Origin: CAYWRO01 sp964460345
Lineage (GTDB): Bacteria > Planctomycetota > Phycisphaerae > Phycisphaerales > UBA1924
NCBI GenBank assembly: GCA_964460345.1
Contig: CAYWRO010000036.1
Coordinates: 1-38,098 of the forward strand
Length of the DNA: 38,098 nucleotides
Reading direction: 5' to 3'
Part shown: piece by piece, positions 1 through 8,354 of the stretch
Layout: each line of letters starts with the position of its first letter
How positions within the stretch are numbered: position 1 is the first letter of the stretch
The notes under the pieces: generated by a model
Seen by the model: only the letters and a program-made list of their open reading frames with translations
Told to the model about the DNA's origin: nothing
Databases searched by the model: none
Made by a program: the position numbers and the translations under genes

Positions 1-6
1 ACCGGC

Positions 7-249
7 TTAGGCCCGTTGCCCCTCCGCCTGCACCGGCGGTTCATCCTCGCTGCCCGTGATGCCCGGCTCGCCCGGCTGCTGGAGCGCGATCTCGGCCGGG
101 GAATCGGCGGCGTCAGGATCGCCGAGAGAGACGTTCGCCTGGGAGAGGCCGATGAGGAGGGCAACCAGGAGGACGATCGCCCAGGAGACTGCCGCCCCAA
201 TAGGGCCGCCGGGGGTCCGTGGGGCTCGAGTTGTGTTCGGGTCTGGCAT
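7..249 (-). CDS. Small single-pass membrane protein, unknown function
   Basis: An 80-residue protein I do not recognise. A short basic, proline-rich N-terminus is followed by one hydrophobic segment at about residues 18-37 (AAVSWAIVLLVALLIGL). The remaining 40 residues are acidic and rich in proline and glutamate, so the predicted topology is N-in with a soluble tail outside. The start is well supported: a perfect AAGGAG Shine-Dalgarno sits 5 nt upstream of the ATG. It runs divergently from rplM, so it is probably not part of the ribosomal-protein unit. It could be a small envelope or stress protein; nothing in the sequence decides this. Confidence 0.6.
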   Translation of the reverse strand: MPDPNTTRAPRTPGGPIGAAVSWAIVLLVALLIGLSQANVSLGDPDAADSPAEIALQQPGEPGITGSEDEPPVQAEGQRA

Positions 250-612
250 CGCCTCTCCTTATTCGGCGTTCTGGGGGTGTGAGTAGGCTTGTTTCAAGGA
301 AAATCCCCCGCGGCGGACGGCGCAGGCTAGCTGGCGGCCCGGGGGACAGGCGATCGGCCATTCACCCCGGATTTTCCGGCGCGGGCCTCCCTGGCAAGGC
401 TCAATCTGGGGGCGCGGCAGGAGCGGCCGCTTGACTCGGGGTCCGGCCGCGCCAACCCTTGTGGCTCGTCGGGCAGCATGCCCGGCCACTTTCGACAAGC
501 ATCGCCGGAGCGATCCGGCCCGCCCCGCCCGGTAGGCGGCGAGTCCCAAGCACCCAGCGGTGTGGCCCCTTCGGGGTCCGGTTGCCGCGGCAGAATCGTG
601 GAGTTTTGCGCC
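250..612. other. Intergenic region between the small membrane gene and rplM
   Basis: This 363-nt divergent spacer should hold the promoters for rplM-rpsI on the right and the small membrane gene on the left. Open frames through it are arginine- and proline-rich and look like chance frames in GC-rich DNA. A TTGACT hexamer at 431-436 could be a -35 element, but no good -10 follows at normal spacing. A short CCCC-TTC-GGGG hairpin lies at 566-576, about 35 nt upstream of rplM; it is too short to call an L13 leader structure. I see no RNA gene. Confidence 0.4.
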
Positions 613-1041
613 ATGAGACGACAGACCTGGATGGCCAAGAAGGGCGATGTCGACCATGTCTGGAGGGTCGTCGACGCGACCGACCAGCCCCTTGGACGAC
701 TGGCCTCGGACGTTGCGATGGTGCTGATGGGCAAGCACCGCCCGGAGTACACGCCGCACGTCGACTGCGGCGACTACGTGATCATCCTGAACGCGGGGAA
801 GGTCGCTCTGACCGGCAAGAAGGCCGAGCAGAAGATGAAGCTCCGCTACACCGGGTACCCCGGCGGGTTGAAGGCCGAGTCATACGGCTCGCTGCGTGAG
901 CGGCGTCCGGAGAAGCTGATTGAGGATGCGGTTCGCCGAATGCTCCCCAAGAACCGCCTTGGGCGGCACATGCTCAAGAAGCTGAAGGTTTACCCCGGAA
1001 CGGAGCACCCCCACCAGGCGCAGCAGCCGGTCGCAATGTGA
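613..1041 (+). CDS. rplM: 50S ribosomal protein L13
   Basis: L13 is an early-assembling large-subunit protein that binds 23S rRNA. The 142-residue length matches the family. The core is recognisable: WRVVDATDQPLGRLAS near residues 16-31, MGKHRPEYTPHVDCGDYV, then NAGKVALTGKK, the YTGYPGG loop, and an RMLPKNRLGRHMLKKLKVYPG block near the C-terminus. The frame is open further upstream (to 478), but that extension is low-complexity and lacks L13 similarity. I chose the ATG that opens MRRQTW; an in-frame ATG six codons later is also possible. There is no strong Shine-Dalgarno. It sits 56 nt before rpsI, the usual L13-S9 pairing, and is almost certainly cotranscribed with it. Confidence 0.97.
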   Translation: MRRQTWMAKKGDVDHVWRVVDATDQPLGRLASDVAMVLMGKHRPEYTPHVDCGDYVIILNAGKVALTGKKAEQKMKLRYTGYPGGLKAESYGSLRERRPEKLIEDAVRRMLPKNRLGRHMLKKLKVYPGTEHPHQAQQPVAM

Positions 1042-1097
1042 GAGTAACCCTCGCCGGGCCGTGTTGAGCGGCCGCGGCGGCAACTGAGACATACACC

Positions 1098-1637
1098 ATG
1101 GCAGAACAGCAGACGACTCCCGACCAGATCGAAACGGCCATTCCCGGCCTGTCGACCATCAACCCCGCGGACCTGCCCAAGGGCGAGCGTCTGACGCGTC
1201 AGCTTCGCGAGCCTGCGGAGCCGAAGAACGGCTGGTGGTGGGGCACGGGTCGCCGCAAGCGTGCGGTGGCGCGCGTGCGCCTTCGCCCGGTTCAGGGGGA
1301 TACCCCCACGATCAAGGTGCAGGTGAGCAGCAAGAAGCTCAAGCCGATCGAGGAGTACTTCACCACCGACCGCGACCGCAACGACGTGTACGCGCCCCTG
1401 AAGGTGACCAACCTGAAGGACAAGGTGGAGGTGGTGGTGCGCTGCTCGGGCGGCGGGTTCATGGGGCAGGCCCAGGCCGTTCGGCTGGGGATTGCCCGTG
1501 CGATTCGCGGGTATGACCCGACGCTGGAAGAGGCCCTGCGTGAGCACGGCTACCTGACGCGCGATGCGCGCGAGGTGGAGCGGAAGAAGTACGGCCAGGC
1601 CGGCGCCCGCCGTCGCTTCCAGTTCTCCAAGCGTTGA
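1098..1637 (+). CDS. rpsI: 30S ribosomal protein S9 with N-terminal extension
   Basis: S9 is a small-subunit head protein whose basic C-terminal tail reaches toward the P-site tRNA. The family core begins around residue 50 with GTGRRKRAVARVRL, continues through the GGGFMGQAQAVRLGIARA block, and ends with the diagnostic QAGARRRFQFSKR tail, whose final Lys-Arg is typical. At 179 residues it is about 45-50 longer than a standard S9. The extra length is an N-terminal segment rich in Gln, Thr, Pro and Glu. The only good ATG gives this extension, though no Shine-Dalgarno precedes it. Cotranscribed with rplM and closed by a strong terminator 32 nt after the stop. Confidence 0.97.
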   Translation: MAEQQTTPDQIETAIPGLSTINPADLPKGERLTRQLREPAEPKNGWWWGTGRRKRAVARVRLRPVQGDTPTIKVQVSSKKLKPIEEYFTTDRDRNDVYAPLKVTNLKDKVEVVVRCSGGGFMGQAQAVRLGIARAIRGYDPTLEEALREHGYLTRDAREVERKKYGQAGARRRFQFSKR

Positions 1638-1669
1638 TCCTGCCTTGGGTTACGTGTGTATGACTTTCG

Positions 1670-1702
1670 CGACCCGGGCGCGTGCGCGTCCGGGTCGTTT
1701 TT
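1670..1702 (+). terminator. Rho-independent terminator of rplM-rpsI
   Basis: A near-perfect GC-rich hairpin pairs CGACCCGGGCGC (from 1670) with its complement ending at 1697, with a single G-T wobble and a 4-nt loop. It is followed immediately by five T residues. It lies just downstream of the rpsI stop and is the expected end of the ribosomal-protein transcript. Confidence 0.85.
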
Positions 1703-1830
1703 CATGCGCCTGAATCTGCAACGGTGACGGATGCGAATGCCGCTACAGTTGCGCTCTCGCACGCAGCGCGTGCAGGCGCGGCTGGTCGGCAGCGTTTGGC
1801 GTGTCTGCACGGATTCCAGGGATCGCACGG

Positions 1831-2862
1831 ATGAGACGGCGACACTCGCAAGGCCCACGGCGGGAGCCGATCCCGGAGACGACGCCCCGAGCCGTCGGGC
1901 CGCGGCTGTTAACGCGGATGACGCCGGTGGTGGTGAGCGCGGATGGAGGCCAGTTCAGCGCAGCGCCGGCGGATGTACCGGATACGGAAGCGGCCGGCGA
2001 GAGTGAACCGTCTTCCGCATCCCCTGCTGGCGCTCGCGGCAGGTCGGTGCGCCGCCTTATTGCCGTCTTTCTCCTGATCCTGTTGATCGCGGGCGGTATG
2101 GTCGCGATGGCGATGGCCTCTCTGATGCGCGAAGAGCCGGGGTGGTGGCGCGTCATGCCGCCGCTGGCGGTGACGGAGGTGACCGGGAACCGCGTGCAGA
2201 ATGAACTGACGACGCTCATCACGAGCACGCGGCCGCTTGGAGAAGATGGCCACAGCGTGCCGTGGGGGATGGCGATCAACTCCGAGCAAGCGAACGCGTG
2301 GCTCAACACGAAGTTGCGCGACTGGGTGCGTTCCCGCGGCATTGCCAACGAGGAGTACGAGCCGCGACTGCCGGAAGAAGAAGGGGCCGGCAACGCGAGC
2401 CGCAAGGCCGCGCCCGAGGCGTGGATCGACCAGATCCGCGAGGTGCAGGTGGACTTCAACGGCAGGCGGATCGCGATCGGGGTCCGCATCCTGCACGACG
2501 GGTCGGAGCGCGTCTTCTCGGCGACGCTGGTGCCGCAAGTGCGTGAGGATGGGTCGCTGTGGATGCTGGCCGAGCACGTCCAGATCGGGCGGCTGAGTGT
2601 GCCGGCCTCCTGGGTGCTCCCCGGGCCGGCCGAGGCCTCGCAAGCTGGAAAGGCGCAGGTCCTGGCGGTTTCACAGCAGGACGATGTGGACTTGACGCGG
2701 CTGCCGGAGGTGCAGGTGATGTTCGACGCTTTTTCGGGTCGGCAGCCGATGCTCGAAAGGCCGCTGCTGCGGCTCCCGGACGGGCGGCGCGTGCGCCTGC
2801 TCTCCCTGACGACCCGCGACGACGGCATGCTGATTGTCACCTGCCGGACGGAGAAGCCCTGA
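1831..2862 (+). CDS. Membrane-anchored protein of unknown function
   Basis: A protein of about 343 residues that I cannot assign. It has a low-complexity, charged cytoplasmic N-terminus (residues 1-73), one transmembrane helix at about 74-98 (LIAVFLLILLIAGGMVAMAMA), and a folded-looking extracytoplasmic domain of about 240 residues with no cysteine pairs or catalytic motif I recognise. The ATG used has an AGGGA 8 nt upstream. A GTG 30 nt earlier (1801) and an ATG at 1918 are in frame alternatives. The DNA around the start contains several CGGAT-type repeats, so the true N-terminus is uncertain. It follows the rpsI terminator and precedes the YceI gene by about 100 nt, so it is likely its own unit. 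Confidence 0.7.
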   Translation: MRRRHSQGPRREPIPETTPRAVGPRLLTRMTPVVVSADGGQFSAAPADVPDTEAAGESEPSSASPAGARGRSVRRLIAVFLLILLIAGGMVAMAMASLMREEPGWWRVMPPLAVTEVTGNRVQNELTTLITSTRPLGEDGHSVPWGMAINSEQANAWLNTKLRDWVRSRGIANEEYEPRLPEEEGAGNASRKAAPEAWIDQIREVQVDFNGRRIAIGVRILHDGSERVFSATLVPQVREDGSLWMLAEHVQIGRLSVPASWVLPGPAEASQAGKAQVLAVSQQDDVDLTRLPEVQVMFDAFSGRQPMLERPLLRLPDGRRVRLLSLTTRDDGMLIVTCRTEKP

Positions 2863-2963
2863 AGCGGAACCTGTGACCGGCCGCGGCCGGGGAGCATCGA
2901 TGAATAATCCGCCGTCCGCGGCGGTTGCCCGGGACGAAGTTGCCTGCCAAAGGAGACATGTTC

Positions 2964-3584
2964 ATGCGGAATGCGATGGTCCTTTCTGGTGTTGCCGCCG
3001 CAGCGGCGACTGCGATGATCTTCGGCGTGGCCCCCGCCCCTGCACCGACCTCCACATCGGCCGTAGCACTGGCGGCAGCGTCGACCTTCAAGGTCGACGG
3101 CGTGCACTCGAGCGTCGTGTTCCGGATTGAGCACAACGGCGTTGCGCCGTTCTACGGGCGGTTTAACAAGGTGGACGGCGAGTTTGCCCTGGATGCGGAC
3201 AACCCCGAGGCAGGCTCCATCAACCTGACGGTCGATGCGGCAAGCGTCGACACCGGCAATGCCCGGCGCGATGGCCACCTCAAAAGCAACGACTTCTTCA
3301 ACGTCGAGCAGTTTCCGACGATCACGTTCAAGAGCACGAAGATTGAAGAGGCGGAAGAAGGCGCGCTCAAGGTGACGGGGGACCTCACGCTGCACGGCGT
3401 CACTAAGTCCGTCGTCGTTGAGGTCGATCAGGCGCAGAAGTCCGGTCAGCGCGGCGCGTTCGCCGGTCTGGGGACGGAGTTCACGATCAAGCGGTCAGAC
3501 TTCGACATGACCTACGGCCTCGACAATAACGCGCTCGGCGACGAGGTGACGCTGCTGATCGGGATCGAGGGCCGCCAGGAATGA
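2964..3584 (+). CDS. YceI-family exported lipocalin-like protein
   Basis: YceI proteins are periplasmic beta-barrels that bind isoprenoid or other amphiphilic ligands; their physiological role is usually undefined. Residues 1-40 form an Ala-rich signal peptide. The mature part starts TFKVDGVHSSVVFRIEH, the standard YceI opening with its conserved DxxHSxxxF element. DGHLKSNDFFNVEQFPTITFKS and LHGVTKSVVVEV are the central signatures, and the TIKRSDFDMTYG block near the end is also typical. At 206 residues it has the usual length. AAAGGAG lies 8 nt before the chosen ATG; another ATG two codons earlier would be only 2 nt from it. The multi-pass membrane gene follows 57 nt downstream with its own Shine-Dalgarno. 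Confidence 0.9.
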   Translation: MRNAMVLSGVAAAAATAMIFGVAPAPAPTSTSAVALAAASTFKVDGVHSSVVFRIEHNGVAPFYGRFNKVDGEFALDADNPEAGSINLTVDAASVDTGNARRDGHLKSNDFFNVEQFPTITFKSTKIEEAEEGALKVTGDLTLHGVTKSVVVEVDQAQKSGQRGAFAGLGTEFTIKRSDFDMTYGLDNNALGDEVTLLIGIEGRQE

Positions 3585-3641
3585 TGAGTCGCACGCACGA
3601 TGCGCGTGCGTTGCGCTGACGTTACAAAGGAGTAGACGACC

Positions 3642-4553
3642 ATGTCCCCCGGGCGTCTGCTGTTCATCATCGTGCTGGCGGCGGGGTGCGCACTGGTCGG
3701 CCTTGCCGTGGCCGGCCAGCCGTGGCGTCGGCTTCGGCCAGTCGATGCGCGCACGGGCTGGCGCGGCTGGGGATGGGGCGGCGCGGTCGGCTTCGCCGTC
3801 GGCGTCATTCTGGCAACGCACGAGATCGTCGGCCGCTGGCCGGTGCTGCGCGAGAAGGACGGCTGGTTGCCGTACGCCCCGACCACCGGCCAGGACTGGA
3901 TTCCCTGGCTGGTGGGGCTGGCCGGCGTGGTCGGCGTCGTCGAGTCGCTGAAGCGACCCCCCACGTGGGCGCGGCTGCTGATCCGCAGCGTGGTGAGCGT
4001 CGGCGCTGTCGCGCTCGTGCTGCACTGGAAGATTCCGCGGACCTGGGATTCACCGCAGGAGATCGCCCTGGCGCTTGGCGCACTGGGCGGTGGGCTGTTT
4101 GTGCTGTGGAATGGGCTGAGCCTGCTGGCCGAGCGCAGCGAGGGCGCGCCGCTGCCGGTGGCGCTGTGGGGCGCTTGCGCCGCCGCGGCAGGGGCGTTGG
4201 CCGCGGGATTTGAATCGAAGTTCGGGGTTCAGCTTGGCGCACTGGCGGCGTGCTGCGGCAGCGCGTTCGTGCTGTCGCTCTGGCGACCGGATGTGACGCT
4301 GGCCCGGGGTCCCATCACGGTGTTTGCCGTCGTGTACGGCACGGTCATCCTGGCAGCGTTCTACAACGTGCCGAACCTGAAGACAGTTCCGGTTGCCGGC
4401 ATCCTGCTGGCCGTCGCGCCACTTGGCGCCTGGGCGACGCAGGTCTGGCGGGTTCGCCGCGCAGGGGCGGTCAAGCGCACCCTGATCGGGCTCACCGCGG
4501 CAGCAGCGCCCGCTGCGGCGGCCGCCGCGCTGGTGTACCTCAACCGCGCCTAG
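3642..4553 (+). CDS. Multi-pass integral membrane protein, unknown
   Basis: A 303-residue very hydrophobic protein with roughly eight or nine predicted transmembrane helices, Ala/Gly/Val/Leu-rich throughout. The clearest are at residues 5-25, 45-65, 86-101, 113-128, 140-160 and in four further stretches to the C-terminus. The loops are short and I see no charged motif in the membrane that would suggest a transporter family. The start is well supported by AAAGGAG 9 nt upstream. It follows the YceI gene closely and may be cotranscribed with it, which makes an envelope function plausible but unproven. The next gene converges on it with only 17 nt between stops. Confidence 0.75.
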   Translation: MSPGRLLFIIVLAAGCALVGLAVAGQPWRRLRPVDARTGWRGWGWGGAVGFAVGVILATHEIVGRWPVLREKDGWLPYAPTTGQDWIPWLVGLAGVVGVVESLKRPPTWARLLIRSVVSVGAVALVLHWKIPRTWDSPQEIALALGALGGGLFVLWNGLSLLAERSEGAPLPVALWGACAAAAGALAAGFESKFGVQLGALAACCGSAFVLSLWRPDVTLARGPITVFAVVYGTVILAAFYNVPNLKTVPVAGILLAVAPLGAWATQVWRVRRAGAVKRTLIGLTAAAAPAAAAAALVYLNRA

Positions 4554-4570
4554 CCGGGACCGTACGGGTA

Positions 4571-5863
4571 TTAAGGACTGGGAGTCTCGCCGACGGCTTC
4601 GTCCGTCTCCTCGCGCTCCACAAGCCGCTCAATCACGACCGGAATGGAAGGGGCGACCTTCTCCTCCTTGCCAATTGCCTTGCGCGCATCGTTGAGGAAG
4701 CCGCGGAGGAGGACCGAGCGGTGATTCCCCTCGACGTCGACTACTTCAGCCCCTTCGAGAACGGCCGAATCGTGCGGTACAACGCCATCACCGAGGAGCT
4801 TGAGAAGCTCATCGCCGCCTTCTTCAAGGTCCTGGATCTGCTCCGCCGTCAGGAACTGACGGGAAATGGGCCAGCGCAGCACATCCTTAAGGACGCCGAC
4901 CTCCTCTGGCGCCATGGTGGCCCGGATGCAGGTGATCTCAACTCCCTCGGGAGCTTCACGGCTGTTGAGCTCCGTCAGAAACTCCGAACCGGGCTTGAGG
5001 TCTTCGGCGGCCTCGCCGGAGCCGTCATGCGAAAAGTCGAATAGGCCTCCGCCGCCGTTCTCAAACCAGCGGAGAAGCTGCTCACGCGTTTCGCTGACAA
5101 TTTGGAGCGTGGCCCAGGGCGATCCCTCATGCGGGGTGCCGATTGTGATGAGCCGGCGGATGTCCGGCAGTCCATCGTGGGCGTCGGCCTTCCCGCCATA
5201 ATGCTCCTCGCGCGTGAGCAGGTCTCGCGAAACGAGCCCTCCCATGGAGTGAGCGACCAGGTCGACGCGGGTGACGCCGCGGGCGGCCAGTGCGCGGAGC
5301 GCTTCGGCCATGAGGTCGGTGGAATCGGCAATTGGTTGGTCGTTGGGGTACTCGAAGCGGGCGACGTCCAGCCCTTCGGCGAGAAGGGCGGGGGTCATCT
5401 CATCCCAGATGGTGCCGGGCTCATCCAGACCGTGCACGAGCAGAACAAGGCGGTCCGGGAGCGGATCGACCTCGGCGGCGGCGATCCACTGGACCGCGCC
5501 AACTGCCTTGGGGTCGGGGGAGGTCTCGTCCGCGGCGGGTGTGGCAATCTGGGCAATGCGAATGCCCGTGGGCGCCGGGACGGGCACGGCTTTGTCCTGC
5601 ACGCGTTTGGAGACGGACTGGATGGTGTCGCTGAGCCAGGACGTGGCGGTCTTAATCGCGTCGGAGGCCTGACTCACCACGTCCGCGGCGTCATGGGCTG
5701 TCTCAGCGGGGCTTGGTTCGGGGGGTTCGGCCGCGGCCTCGGGGACCGGGCCCGGGGCGGTGATGGCGATGGCGAACGCCGCGCCGGCCGCCGCGGCGAG
5801 GGCCGTCCAGTGGGCCCGGCCCGCCCTGAGCCGGGGTCGGTTTGTCTTGTCGCGGCACGTCAT
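4571..5863 (-). CDS. Exported alpha/beta-hydrolase (lipase/PGAP1-like)
   Basis: A 430-residue probable lipase or esterase. An Ala-rich hydrophobic stretch at residues 20-36 looks like a signal peptide or anchor, followed by a low-complexity linker to about residue 130. The hydrolase fold then begins with LVLLVHGLDEPGTIW (oxyanion-hole HG at about 144-145). The nucleophile elbow VAHSMGG puts the catalytic serine near residue 206. A GDGVVPHDSA motif (Asp near 359) and GNHRSVL (His near 381) complete a plausible Ser-Asp-His triad. The order and the TIGTPHEGS element fit the triacylglycerol lipase/PGAP1-like group. Substrate is unknown. It runs divergently from dnaN across 200 nt. Confidence 0.85.
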   Translation of the reverse strand: MTCRDKTNRPRLRAGRAHWTALAAAAGAAFAIAITAPGPVPEAAAEPPEPSPAETAHDAADVVSQASDAIKTATSWLSDTIQSVSKRVQDKAVPVPAPTGIRIAQIATPAADETSPDPKAVGAVQWIAAAEVDPLPDRLVLLVHGLDEPGTIWDEMTPALLAEGLDVARFEYPNDQPIADSTDLMAEALRALAARGVTRVDLVAHSMGGLVSRDLLTREEHYGGKADAHDGLPDIRRLITIGTPHEGSPWATLQIVSETREQLLRWFENGGGGLFDFSHDGSGEAAEDLKPGSEFLTELNSREAPEGVEITCIRATMAPEEVGVLKDVLRWPISRQFLTAEQIQDLEEGGDELLKLLGDGVVPHDSAVLEGAEVVDVEGNHRSVLLRGFLNDARKAIGKEEKVAPSIPVVIERLVEREETDEAVGETPSP

Positions 5864-6063
5864 ACCGACTGATACGAAAACCAGCGCCGAAAGTTACGGA
5901 ATCCGCACAACTCCCGACCGGAGTGGGAAGGTAAGGAGGCGGGGCCACAAACAAGGGAGGGCGCGCCGGGAGAAACCCCTTATCTGGGCGGGGGCCGTGT
6001 CGGCTCCCCAAGTTGTTGATACACTCCGGGCATCTGAACCCCATCGACGGAGCGAGAAAACTC

Positions 6064-7251
6064 ATGAAGGTCATCTGCGATCGCGGCGCACTTCTGGAGG
6101 CGGTGAATCTTGTGGCGGCGGTGGTCCCCGCCCGGACGCCGACGCCGCAGCTCTCCTGTGTGAAGCTTGAGGCGAAGCTGGAGGGTGGCGCGGGACTGCT
6201 GACGCTCTCCGGGACGGACGCGGAGACATCGGTCGCGATGACGATCGGGCAGGTTGATGTGGCGGAACCGGGTACAACGGCGATCCCGGCAGACAAGCTT
6301 CGCCAGATTGTGCAGGCGGAGGATGATGAGCCAACGCTGACGCTCGAAACGATCAAGGACCAGTGCCACATCCGCGGCGCGCGGGGTCACTTCAAGGTGT
6401 TCACCTACCCGGCGAGCGACTTTCCGCCCCTGCCGGACTTCGCCGCGGCGGTCGCAGGCAGTGGACCGGATGCGGCGGGGACGGTGTTCGCCCACGAGGC
6501 GGGCGCACTTCTTGATCTGGTTGAACGGACGGTTTTTGCGACCGCGCGCGAGACGTCGCGGTACGCGATCAACGGCGTGCTGATGAAGCGCAAGGGCAAG
6601 GACCTGGAGATGGTCGCGACCGACGGTCGCCGGCTGGCACTGGCACGCTCCACGGTGAAGGGGGAAAAGGCCGAGAACGAGGTTTCGTGCATCGTCCCCA
6701 CCAAGGCGCTGGCGATGATCCCGCGCCTGGCGCGCGACCCTGAGGATCCCGTGCGGATTGCAATCAGCGACAGCCGGATCTTCTTTGCGTTCCAGCACGC
6801 CGATGATGCGGATGGCCCGCCGCGGGCAGTACTCTCATCGACACTGGTCGAGGGGAGCTTCCCTCCCTACCAGGACGTCCTTCCGAAGGACCAGGACAAG
6901 AAGATCGTCGCCTCGCGCGAGGAACTGACGCGGGCGGTGCGGCAGGCGGCGGTTCTGACCAACGAGGAATCTCGCGGCGTGCGAATGGCCTTTTCCAAGG
7001 CGGACAAGCGGCTGAAGCTCTCCAGCCGCGCCCCGGAGATGGGCGAAGCGGAGATCGATGTGAACCTCTCGGACTACGAGGGCGAGGACATCGAGATCTC
7101 CTTCAACCCGGCGTTCCTGACGGATGTGCTGAAGGTCGTCGATGAGCAGAACGTCATCATCGAGTTGAAGGCGTCAAACAAGCCGGGGCTGATTCGTTCC
7201 AGCAAAAGCGACTTCATGTATGTCGTGATGCCGGTGAACCTGCCGCAGTGA
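6064..7251 (+). CDS. dnaN: DNA polymerase III beta sliding clamp
   Basis: The beta clamp is a dimeric ring that tethers Pol III and other factors to DNA. At 395 residues it has the expected three-domain length. The opening MKVICDRGALLEAVNLV matches the family's domain I start. Further marks are YAINGVLMKRKGKDLEMVATDGRRLAL, typical of domain II, and the C-terminal MYVVMPVNLPQ strand that ends in the peptide-binding cleft. The upstream-extended frame (to 6013) is rejected because the family begins at this Met; a weak GGAG lies about 12 nt before it. It is not next to dnaA, which lies 20 kb away on the opposite strand. A small unknown gene follows after 38 nt. Confidence 0.97.
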   Translation: MKVICDRGALLEAVNLVAAVVPARTPTPQLSCVKLEAKLEGGAGLLTLSGTDAETSVAMTIGQVDVAEPGTTAIPADKLRQIVQAEDDEPTLTLETIKDQCHIRGARGHFKVFTYPASDFPPLPDFAAAVAGSGPDAAGTVFAHEAGALLDLVERTVFATARETSRYAINGVLMKRKGKDLEMVATDGRRLALARSTVKGEKAENEVSCIVPTKALAMIPRLARDPEDPVRIAISDSRIFFAFQHADDADGPPRAVLSSTLVEGSFPPYQDVLPKDQDKKIVASREELTRAVRQAAVLTNEESRGVRMAFSKADKRLKLSSRAPEMGEAEIDVNLSDYEGEDIEISFNPAFLTDVLKVVDEQNVIIELKASNKPGLIRSSKSDFMYVVMPVNLPQ

Positions 7252-7289
7252 GCCCTTGAGGGAACGGGGATGACGCGGGAGGCGGTGCG

Positions 7290-7679
7290 ATGATCCAGGT
7301 GCGCGAGGTCCGGCCGGGGGTGGTGGAAGTCACGATTCCTGCCGCGGCGTACGGACAGGCAGGCGAGCACTGGAAGCAGGTGCTCTCGCCGCCAAACCAC
7401 GGGGGGTACGGGCGGATCTACATCCAGCGGTTCGGGGCGAACCGGCGTCGGTACGAGGCGTGCTACGCGCTGCGGGATTACTGGCGCGGGAACCCGGGCG
7501 CCAATCTGGATGAGTGCCCCGGGGCAATGTTCATCTGGACGACGGCGAAGGCGGCGGATGTGGAGGCGATCGATGCGATCGACAACCAGTCGCTCGGTCG
7601 GGACTTGGGGTTGAAGCTGCGCCAGTTTGAGCAGAAGGACGAACGCGACCTCTGGGAGGTGGTGTTCCGCTTCATTTAG
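7290..7679 (+). CDS. Conserved-looking small soluble protein, unknown
   Basis: A 129-residue soluble protein with no signal peptide or membrane segment, and not a family I recognise. It is rich in aromatic residues (several Trp and Tyr) and charged residues, with an alternating beta-like N-terminus (VREVRPGVVEVTIPAAAY) and an Arg/Tyr-rich middle (RFGANRRRYEACYALRDYW). GGGAGG sits 7 nt upstream of the ATG, so the start and the gene itself are well supported. It lies 38 nt after dnaN in the same direction and may be cotranscribed, which could hint at a DNA-metabolism link, but no motif supports one. Confidence 0.7.
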   Translation: MIQVREVRPGVVEVTIPAAAYGQAGEHWKQVLSPPNHGGYGRIYIQRFGANRRRYEACYALRDYWRGNPGANLDECPGAMFIWTTAKAADVEAIDAIDNQSLGRDLGLKLRQFEQKDERDLWEVVFRFI

Positions 7680-7727
7680 CCGCTGTCTTCTCGAAGCCTG
7701 GGACCCGCCGCCGCCCTGGCGGCTGAA

Positions 7728-8057
7728 TCAGATCATTCCAGCCGTCTGGCCGCGCTGGCGCGTGATGCGGCGGTGGTGCTCAGCGTCATCCGGCCGTGCG
7801 GCCGGGGCATGTTCGCGCGTCGCGTGGCGGGCCGGGCGGAGGTCGGCGGGCGCAGCGCGCCGCTGGGCGAGGAAGCTCCACGCCGCCATAACAGGCAGCA
7901 CGAAGAGGCCGACGAGGGCCAGCAACTCGGCCGTCATCACGGCGTTGAGGGAGTCCGGCGTCATCAGCCGCCAGACAAGCGCACTGCCGACGATGAGGGA
8001 GACCAGGCATGCCATCCAGACACCCCACCGCCTGACCAGACTGACGCTCATGTGCAT
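7728..8057 (-). CDS. Small two-helix membrane protein, unknown
   Basis: A 109-residue protein with two hydrophobic helices (about residues 11-31 and 40-63) and a long basic, His/Arg-rich C-terminal tail probably on the cytoplasmic side. No family is recognised. The ATG chosen has GGAGG about 10 nt upstream; a frame upstream of it is open but shows no hydrophobic or ordered sequence. It is convergent with the unknown gene after dnaN (48 nt between stops) and divergent from bamA. Confidence 0.5.
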   Translation of the reverse strand: MHMSVSLVRRWGVWMACLVSLIVGSALVWRLMTPDSLNAVMTAELLALVGLFVLPVMAAWSFLAQRRAAPADLRPARHATREHAPAARPDDAEHHRRITRQRGQTAGMI

Positions 8058-8354
8058 CTGCTCGCACCCTCCGTGGTGTGAACGGCGGTCATCGGACGAA
8101 TGGACGCGCTTTCGTGAACGGTTGATCAAAAACCAGTGACATCACGAGGTGTCCCCGGGACGCGCCAGGGTCGACGGTCGCGAAGTCCCCTTCGTGGGCG
8201 CGTACCGTAGTGGCCTTGCCCGTGGCCTTTCCATGGCGCTTGCCGGTGCGGAAGGGTGCACGGCGCAGGCCGCGGTGATACCCTAGCGACCACGCTGATC
8301 CGGTCGTTCCGGTGATCGTGGCGGCCGCATCGTCGTTTTCGTCCACTGCTGTTC
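8058..8354. other. Intergenic region upstream of bamA
   Basis: About 300 nt between the small two-helix gene and bamA. Overlapping minus-strand open frames exist but encode Arg/His/Pro-rich chance sequence without a Shine-Dalgarno. It should contain the bamA-ompH-lpxD-lpxC promoter, but I cannot point to a convincing -35/-10 pair. Confidence 0.35.

Noticed and set aside
1743..3395. A 550-codon open frame on the minus strand opposite the unknown membrane gene and the YceI gene
   Set aside because: Arg/Ser/His-rich, no domain, no ribosome site; it is the shadow of plus-strand genes in high-GC DNA.
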